64,000 nt of DNA. It comes from Aquila chrysaetos chrysaetos. Lineage: Eukaryota > Chordata > Aves > Accipitriformes > Accipitridae. How positions within the stretch are numbered: position 1 is the stretch's first letter; every line of letters starts with the position of its first letter. This document shows positions 56,184 through 64,000 of the stretch, piece by piece. The position numbers were made by a program, and so were the translations under genes. Below the pieces are notes generated by a model. That model ran no database searches, was not told where the DNA came from, and was given only the letters and a program-made list of their open reading frames with translations. Location of the stretch: assembly GCF_900496995.4 (NCBI RefSeq), contig NC_044005.1, positions 23,751,363 through 23,815,362 on the forward strand. Direction: 5' to 3'.

Positions 56184-59100
56184 GTAAAGCAGTAATTTGT
56201 TGCAAGGCATATAAGCAATGCTGGAATGTTAGCATACATTCAAGTCATACAAGCCAGGATGTGTGTTTACTAGAAGAGTGTTTATCATCCAGCACAATAT
56301 TCCAGTAAACTTATGATCGCTTACTCGATTCCCTGTTTCTTTTTTTATTAGTCCCAGTTTAGAAGAAGGATAGGTGCAGACAGGGCTTTGCGATCTGTGT
56401 TCACCTCTTGATGGCTATCTTCAGTGATGACAGGCTGCAATGACATAGTTGGTTCAAGGGTGATTAACTGTAGAACATTATGCTTTTTACATCAGTGAGA
56501 TAACTTAAAAACCACACCTGATAATCATCACAACAGCAAGTAAAGTACAATAGCTTTTGGAAGGTTTGGTAAATAGAATACATCTGGCTAGCTTTTTTGT
56601 GCACAATTTAGACAGGAACATGTGAAAGCAACAGTATCAGATGTGCAAACCAGGGTGCCCAGTGGGAGCTTTCTTCTGAAAAACATTTTCCTTGTATGAT
56701 TCACTTTTTCAGGTTTGAAAGAAGAAACCAGTTTTTAAACCCAGTTCCCTCCCCATACTATGGACTGGAACGTCACTTACTGTAGCATTATGTTGTGCAA
56801 TAGTTGTGATTATTGCAAATTCACCATCCTAAAGCAGAGGAAGTCTGGAACACATGTAATAGTCAGGTGTGGAAGTCTGGGATCGGGGTGCTACTTTGGA
56901 GTTCTGCCTCATGGAGGCCTTGAGAAGACAAGGAAGAGTGGTAAGCACTGTGCACCTGCCCTCTCCTAAGGGGATGCTACGAACCTCTCCCCCTTACTGC
57001 ATTTAGATTGCTTGTTGCCTACTGTTATTACCAACAGAACTTCATTGAACAAAGAAAAACCTGATCTTTAAAGTGATTCCGAATTAGTCTAGCCCTTGGG
57101 AAGTCAAACCCTTAAATTAACATTTTGTTTATTTTTTCTCCTATTTGTGCAATACGGACTGGGGAAAAAAAAATCCCAGATTTTAGAGATGCAAATGTTC
57201 TGCTAAAGAAGTTGGCATGTTGCCTCTTTCCTGTGATCTTTTCCCAGTCTAGTTTTAAAGCACTGTTGCTCTTTATAGTAAGAGAAGCATTTGACTGATC
57301 TTTGCCTCAGATTCTAGTTTGAGTTAGAAGGCTGGCAGTTTGGGAAATTATCCTTCAAGTTTTAATGCAATTACATGACTGGAGGCTTCAGTTACACTTT
57401 GAATGTATTGTGGACCCATAGTGAGCTATATTTGAAGTCCTGAAATGTAGAGCTTCTACTTTCCCGATGTGACTGGGGATGTGAACTATCACTGCCAAAC
57501 ATTTTGTCTGGCATGCTCCCTTGGCTTCTGCCTGTTAGACATTACTTCCAATTGTAAAAAAAAAAAAAAAATTAGATTCCCATTCTTTTTCTGTATTTCT
57601 GCTCTTCTACAGTGCCTTTCTACATTTCTCAAGTTCTTGGCACTACAATTAATAGAGGAAAAGGTTGTACAATTTTCCTCCAGTATCAGGTTTTGAATCC
57701 CTCTAAACAGTATCTTGTCTGACTAGTTCTTGTTATGAGGTGTCCAGAACCCATGAAGTATTTCTAAGGTATGGCCTTCACAGAAGGAGAGAGACCATTG
57801 CCTTCTGAACTGCCTAAATGTCCTGGTACTGCCTGCAGAAGAGCATCTTAGGTGTTTTCTTTCTCTCTGGAAAACAGAGGAGCTTCTGTGGCAGATAAAT
57901 TGTGGCATAGAGGAAACAGCAGCTGTTAACCTTTCAGATATTAGCCTTGACTCAAATATTCCTGAGGGAGGTGCTTATGACTTTCTTACCAATGCAAGCC
58001 CTACAGGCTCTCTTCTCTTATTGTGAGGACATGTGAGCTTCCAGCAAAGCTGAGGTGTATTTGTTGGCCATGGTTTTATGTGTGGTCATTGGGTTCTTGT
58101 GGCCTAGAGAAAATAAGGGCATTCCAGGTCATCTCAGCTTTAACATTGCTTCTGCCGCTGACTTACAGTGTGGATTTAGACAGATCACTTCATATCTATT
58201 GGAATAATTGGATATGGCCATTAATTAGCATGGCTGCACTGTGTCCCACCACTGCTTTTCTGTCATCCAGCATGCCAGATGGCTCTACTCATCTTCAGTA
58301 TCACATTCTGCTTCACTCCATCTCTGTCTAAAATTGCCAGGGGACAATAGTAATGACCTACCCTGTAATGGCACAAAGAGGATTTGACCAGGCTCTGAGA
58401 ACAGAAGACAATCAAGGCTCTTGTTACTGTTCACTTAGGTGTAATCTGTAATAGGCAAAGCCATCCCTGCTTCCAGAGAGGCCGCAGGAGTTTCACAAGG
58501 GATATCTGTTTGGCTCCCTTTGAGCCCTAATTCTTCCTTATATATTGAGAGCTTTCATATAAATGAGTGTTACATGCACCAGGTAGTAACTGAGCTTCTT
58601 AAGCTACATCTGAAGTCATGGAGCTCATATAATAGCATATATGAATCAGAGCAAGTAAAACTGGTGTAAATTCTAAAACCTGGTGTTAGCAGGGATTTTC
58701 TTGGGGCAATTTATTAAGCTGGGAGAGCTGTATACATAGAGAAAATAGGATTGTCAGTACTAAGAATGCAATAATCGAATAACCAAATATTACTTTATTC
58801 TTGTCATCATCTAAGTCATTCGTAAGGTAATCTTACCTCAGGCATTTAGGCAGAGGCTGGTGCAATGATTTTTTCAGTAGTAATAATAAAATCCAAATCC
58901 AGTTCCTTTATTTCATTGGGTTTCTCAAGTTTGGGGGTTTTTTCCTGTTGTTTGTCACTGGGTTTTGTTTCTGCTGTGGCACCCTGAAGTACTTGGGACT
59001 TTCTTTTGATGCTTAAGAACAGATTTCCAATTTGGAGTTTGTTTGTTATTCAGGTCATGATGTGCTGATGGTCAGTGCTTGTTACAGGCCAAGTTGAGAG

Positions 59101-62100
59101 GAAGAGCCATGAGCTCTCTCTTACTTGGAAATTTGCCCAAGACAGCAATCATTCCTCGGTTCATGCTACTAGAATTGTTTCGTCTGTACAGGATTGCCAA
59201 ACACGTGGTCAAGATAAAATTACATATTTTTCCTTGAGACTTTCCTGGTGTTAGTGAAACTTGATTGTTACAACAAAAGCCATGGTCAGAGTCTTTCCTT
59301 TTTTACTGTCCCTTTGGCTTAGTTTCTTTTTCTGCTACGTGGAACTTAACAGCTTGTCTAGTTGTTTTCCCTTCCATGGTCTCCTACAATAACCAAACGC
59401 AAAGAACAGTAACCAATTAATGTTTATGTCCTTGTGATTGTAAGGGAAGGTATAAGCAAGAAAAACAGTATCACTGTATGAATTACAGGATTTTTTTCAG
59501 TGGTGCTGCCATGTAAGGCAATATACTTGGGAGAGTCTATAAATTTAACACAAACTTGCTATTGATACTACATTTGCCAAACAAAACCTAAATTTAATCC
59601 TCTCAATTTTTATTCTGTTTTTTTTTCTCTTCTTTTTTTTCCATGTAGCTGAAATCTGGTAACTCTGGGTAGTGGTGATAAAGCCTACTGCAGCATGCCT
59701 CATATATATGTAACTTGAAGCAATTGGAGAAATGACCCTTAGTGCTTAAAATGATTAACTGCGCTGTTTCTTTTCAGCAGAGTTGAAATGTACTGAGAAA
59801 CAATGTTTGAGTTTGCTGTCCAAACACATGAGTACTTAAATACTTTCAATGGTACATTTACAAAAACACCATTCCATTACAGATAATTCTAAAGTGTCTC
59901 AATAGTGCTATGAACCATTACTACTGTTGGTGTTTGTACTCACATAGTGTGTAAAAGTCCCACCTAAAGTAAGCGCGCATTGTACAAGGTGCTGGGTGTG
60001 AGACTTCTGGCACAAGATAATTATGTCACTTGCTCAAATATATGTTTTTGGCTTAGCAAAGTAAAGGGAGAAGGATGGTGATATTCCTTTTTATCTGAGC
60101 AGAGCTGTACAAAAGGGCAGATAGGTAAGCATATCACAAGAAGAAATGGCTATAAACTGTAAATTTACATAGATTTGGAATGACGGGTTTCTAGTTATCA
60201 AGGCAGTGTTGTCATTTTAGAATGAACCTTCATGAGTTTTAAAAAAGGATTATGTAATGTAGTTGATCAAAACACTATGGGGACTAAACAGGCAAGGAGT
60301 TTTGTTCCAGCTCTGTGATGTCTGCCCTTTGGAGAACTGGAAATAACTGTCACCCACTTGTCATTCAGATTTACATGTCCCACTGTGAAACTGTAATATA
60401 AGAAAGGGACACCTGAAGCAGAGATTTCAGCTTCTCAGAGTTTTGTTGCCTCACGGTCAAATCACTGCACTGGAATTGATGGTAAGGATCACTGGGATCA
60501 GCATGTGTAACATCTGCTTTACCTTGTATTTACTGTGTAATAGTAACAAACAAACATTTGATTCACAATTTTTTTTACCAAAAATCTGATAAATTAGTTA
60601 ACTTTTTTTTAACCAATTCAGCACCAAAAGCTTAATGCATATAATAACACAAATCCAGAAGTAGCAAAATCTAAGCTCATACAAATTCTATTAATCTAGA
60701 GAGGTGTAATGCTGGCATGGCCTGGGAATATCTTGTTCCAAGAAATGTGTTTCCATCTCCTTTTGCTTGGGCTGTACAGCATAAACTTTTGCTTTAACTG
60801 TAGCTCACTTGGAGTATAGAGGATGCATTTGTTCCCTTAGTCTTTCTAGGCTCCGAAATCCATTTTGCTAGGAATAGCCATGGATGTTTGAGAAGTCTGA
60901 AGGACAGGGAAAAAACCTCCAAAATTCACTTGCAGAGTGTTCGTTGCAGTGTTTAACTAGTGTGTGCTGATTGCTTTGCTGCAGAGAGGATTCAGGTTTA
61001 CCCACAGTGTCAAATGGTTCCTCTGGAGACATGTACCTTTGCAGTAGTTCTGCATATTGTGTTAACTGAATGCACATTGGCAGTGGTATTGTGCTGGCTA
61101 AGGCTCTTTAGTTTACAGTGGGGTTGGCTCATGTTTTTTTCTAAGGACGATTTTGGAAAGTGAAGAGAAGTGAAAAATAATTTGGGGATGAAGTTGTATC
61201 TTTTCCACATAGTCTGCACAGGAGTTAGCTGTACATGGTTCTTAGTTCTGTATAGGCATTTAGGTCAGGCAGTGGGATTGATTGTTTTCTTGTGAAAGCT
61301 GAGAGAATGCAAAATTCCATCTTTTTAATAATTTTTTTCATCCTAACATATGCATCCTCAGAGTGCCTCTCTTCTGAGAATCTTTGACATTTTGATCTAC
61401 TCAGGCTGACTTTCCTCTCTTTCAGGCTGCTTGTCTAAAAGGTGTGATAACCCTGATAAGTCAACATAATCTGCTTTATTTACCGAACTGGGAAGTCTGT
61501 AGAAAATTCCATCCGTAGGGAAGTTGTGTAGCTGGAGTACGCACTTCATGCCACACTACATGGTACTCTGATGCTTTTCTGGGCTCGTAGTGCTCACTAT
61601 CTGTTTTAAGGTGTTTAAGTTTTGCTGTCTGATACTGAGAGGATTTAGAAAAGTATGTTTGTCAGGGGGCAGTAGAGTAAAAGAGCAAATCCATCCTAAA
61701 ATAATGGTATAATTCTCCCACATATCAGCACAGCTGAAACAGTCCATTTTCTTGCCTTCTTTCATGAGTTTTCTCCCTTGACATTTTTAAAAAAAAAGAA
61801 GGTGGAGCTCTACTGGAGTCTCTGTGCATTAAAGGCAAGATAAACTGTTTTCTTTTTTCATTTCCTGCCATTTGATGCTTCCGTCATGACTTTTCCAGGA
61901 GAAAGGAGAGGTCAGTATTCAGTTGTCTGGGAAAAGAAGACTCAGTTACAGATATTTAAACAAGCCCCAAACAAACAGTTTAGTTGGTCACACGAGGAAA
62001 GCAAGATACCAAGGTCATCCTCTCCTTCCCTCACATAGCATCCAAGTGACCCTAACTATCTGATTATTCTTTTTCTCTTAGCTTGCCTCTATGTTTAGCT

Positions 62101-63013
62101 TTGTAGTTTCTATTAATAGCACCCAAAATGGATGCTGTGCGAAGCAGGCGAAGGTATCTGCCCACACTGTGTGAAGGCAGACGTCCTGCCATGGGAGTGG
62201 AGGAAAAGAGGTTGGGGCTCAAGTGCAGCTGTTTCCTCCAGCATTACGGAATTGGTTGTGTAACAAGGGAAAGGTATGCAGGGTGACTGGCTGTGGGGTG
62301 GCCATAGGCTCTGGAAAGTCTACGGGGAGGGGATCAGTCTTCTGGCAAATTGCACTGAACCATCAGGATTGTCTCCAGGAATCCTTTTTTGTGTTTGCAG
62401 GAAACTGTACATTTTGTGTTCAATTCTGCTTGGAAAGATTCATCTTCAGACAATGAACATAGACCCATGAATCCTCTCTGGGGTGTCAGGCTGGTTTGTG
62501 AGTTCCAAAATTTTGAAAGTTTTCAGCTGTTTCACACAGCTCTTATTTGCTGACTTGCCTTCAGCAGACTAATAACTTTGTGCCCCTGAAGAGAATAATC
62601 ATATTGGAAGCCATTTAATGATCTACTTCCTGCAGAAAATGTTTAAAGACTGAATGCATTTAAATATCGGTCTGCTCTTTGGACCTAAATGTTGTTAATG
62701 TAGGGTAAAGAGAAGTCTCACTGAAGTACCTGTTCTTGTACACCAACATAAAGTTTCACCCCAGAAAAAACTTTAATTAGGTGGGAGACAGCAGGCCAAG
62801 AGATGCCGCTTAAAGCTCGTTAAAACAGCCAAGTCTGAGTTTTAGTATTTTCAAGTACTTGAATACCATGGCAACAAGAGCTTCAGTGCTTGAGATAACT
62901 GGGGACAGAATTCACATGCTTCCCTAGGAGGAGGCAATAGTCCTCTGAGAGTTTTGAAGTGGTCTGCAAATCTGAGGCGATCATGGATGCTTGTCAGAAT
63001 TTCTCTCCCCAGA
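56184..63013. other. Probable STON2 intron 1, second part
   Basis: This is AT-rich, low-information sequence with A/T runs (57,557-57,571 and 59,620-59,640). I recognised no exon, RNA gene or dated repeat. Frames of up to 100 codons show no domains. Confidence 0.6.
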
Positions 63014-63018
63014 CCTGA

Positions 63019-63558
63019 TGTATTGGGTTTGTGTGGCGGGGTTTTGGTAGCAGGGCTGGGGCCACAGGGGTGGCTCCTGTGAGAAGCTGCCAGAAGCTTC
63101 CCTGGCTCCAAGTCAGACCTGCTGCTGGCCAACGCCAAGCCCATCAGCAACGGTGGTAGCGCCTCTGGGAGAACAGATTTAAGAAGGGGAACCTGCAGCG
63201 GAGAGGGGAGTGGGATGTGAGAGGAACCCCTCTGCAGATACCGAGGTCAGTGAAGAAGGAGGGGAGGAGGTGCGCCGGAGGAGGGGATACCCCTGCAGAT
63301 CCATGGTGAGACAGCAGGCTGTCCCCCCCCAACCCATGGAGGGGAGCAGGGCAGCAGATGCCCACCTGCAGCCCGGGGAGGAGCCCACGCCAGAGCAGGG
63401 GGATGCCCCCCAAGATGGCCAGGACTCCATGGGAAAGCCCGCGCTGGAGCAGTCTGTGCCTGAAGGACTGCAGCCCGCGGAAGGGACCCACACCAGGGGA
63501 GAGGAGCGAACGAGCGACCTCGTGGTGCTTTGTTGCTGGCTGGGCTTAAACCACGACA
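63019..63558 (+). mobile_element. Solo LTR of a second endogenous retrovirus family (ERVL-like)
   Basis: This 540-bp GC-rich element begins TGTATTGGGTTTGTGTGGCG and ends CTTAAACCACGACA, giving TG...CA termini. It is flanked by a perfect 5-bp duplication CCTGA (63,014-63,018 and 63,559-63,563). The opening resembles a common bird LTR family whose ends carry GGGTTTG-TGGC and GTTTTGGTAGC. It lies in the + orientation and differs from the two minus-strand LTRs except for similar terminal bases. Long frames on both strands here are by-products of GC richness. No internal gag or pol sequence is present. Confidence 0.88.
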
Positions 63559-63563
63559 CCTGA

Positions 63564-64000
63564 CCTTCCCAGTTACTAGCCAACAACCAGAGCACTTTGC
63601 AGTGCCCCATTCCCTCTAGCAGATTCCCAGATCTGTGCGGGGTACATCCTGTTGCAGTGCATCCTAACTAAAATTGCTGCATCTGTGAAAACATTTGCTG
63701 TGCTACAGCAAAATCATGCTTAACTCCAGACAAGATCTAAGATGTTGTTTTTTAAAATTAAAACGTGAAGTTCCAGTCAAGCAGAAGACTTGAAAATGCA
63801 GCTAGCTGAGAGGGCATCTTTTCATACCCACACCGTGATGAGATTCATGGGCAACCAATCCCAATCCCAGAACCAGCTACATAGATGTTACTGGTAATGA
63901 GACATGCAGCTTATTGCTTCCTCTTGAGAGGGATCAGACATTGTAAGTAGCAAGATGAGCAAGGACATGCTGACATCTTGGAATTAGGATTAAGTTACAT
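63564..64000. other. Unannotated end of window
   Basis: This AT-rich sequence after the third LTR has no recognisable gene or repeat and is probably intronic. Confidence 0.6.

Noticed and set aside
63144-63610. Frames of 115-143 codons on both strands near the end of the window
   Set aside because: They fall within the third solo LTR and run past its boundary. The composition reflects GC-rich LTR sequence.

Overview
The window is nuclear DNA from a bird, most likely a neoavian. Supporting signs are a vertebrate gene with 21 GT-AG exons, two CpG islands, a CR1 LINE fragment, and three solo LTRs of types common in bird genomes. There are no operons, phages, CRISPR arrays or recognisable RNA genes. 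Most open reading frames of 60-110 codons here are chance frames in AT-rich intron or intergenic DNA.

Layout. Positions 1-900 are a CpG island that carries the promoter and first exon of SEL1L on the + strand. SEL1L occupies about 240 to 36,780. Its 21 coding exons (397-32,968) join in frame to a 790-residue protein, followed by a 3'UTR of about 3.8 kb. A solo LTR (20,565-21,146) lies in intron 12, antisense to the gene. From 36.8 to 44.5 kb is intergenic sequence with a short CR1 fragment (about 42.4 kb) and simple repeats. A second CpG island (about 44.56-45.64 kb) contains a good splice donor after position 45,009. By conserved vertebrate gene order, where STON2 follows SEL1L in the same orientation, it is probably the STON2 promoter and noncoding first exon. 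The rest of the window (45.0-64.0 kb) would then be STON2 intron 1. I recognised no STON2 coding exon there. That stretch holds two more solo LTRs (55,593-56,178 and 63,019-63,558).

Function. SEL1L is the ER-membrane adaptor of the HRD1 (SYVN1) ubiquitin-ligase complex in ER-associated degradation. The reconstructed protein has a signal peptide, an acidic spacer, a fibronectin type II module with four cysteines, three blocks of Sel1-like repeats, one C-terminal membrane segment and a proline-rich cytosolic tail. All are intact. STON2 is an endocytic adaptor with no direct functional link to SEL1L.

I found no evidence of a novel multi-gene system. The items most worth checking are the LTR insertions with intact 5-bp target duplications, an ERSE-like promoter motif, a possible minus-strand exon near 43.0 kb, a coding-like segment in SEL1L intron 3, and a hAT-like relic in intron 1.
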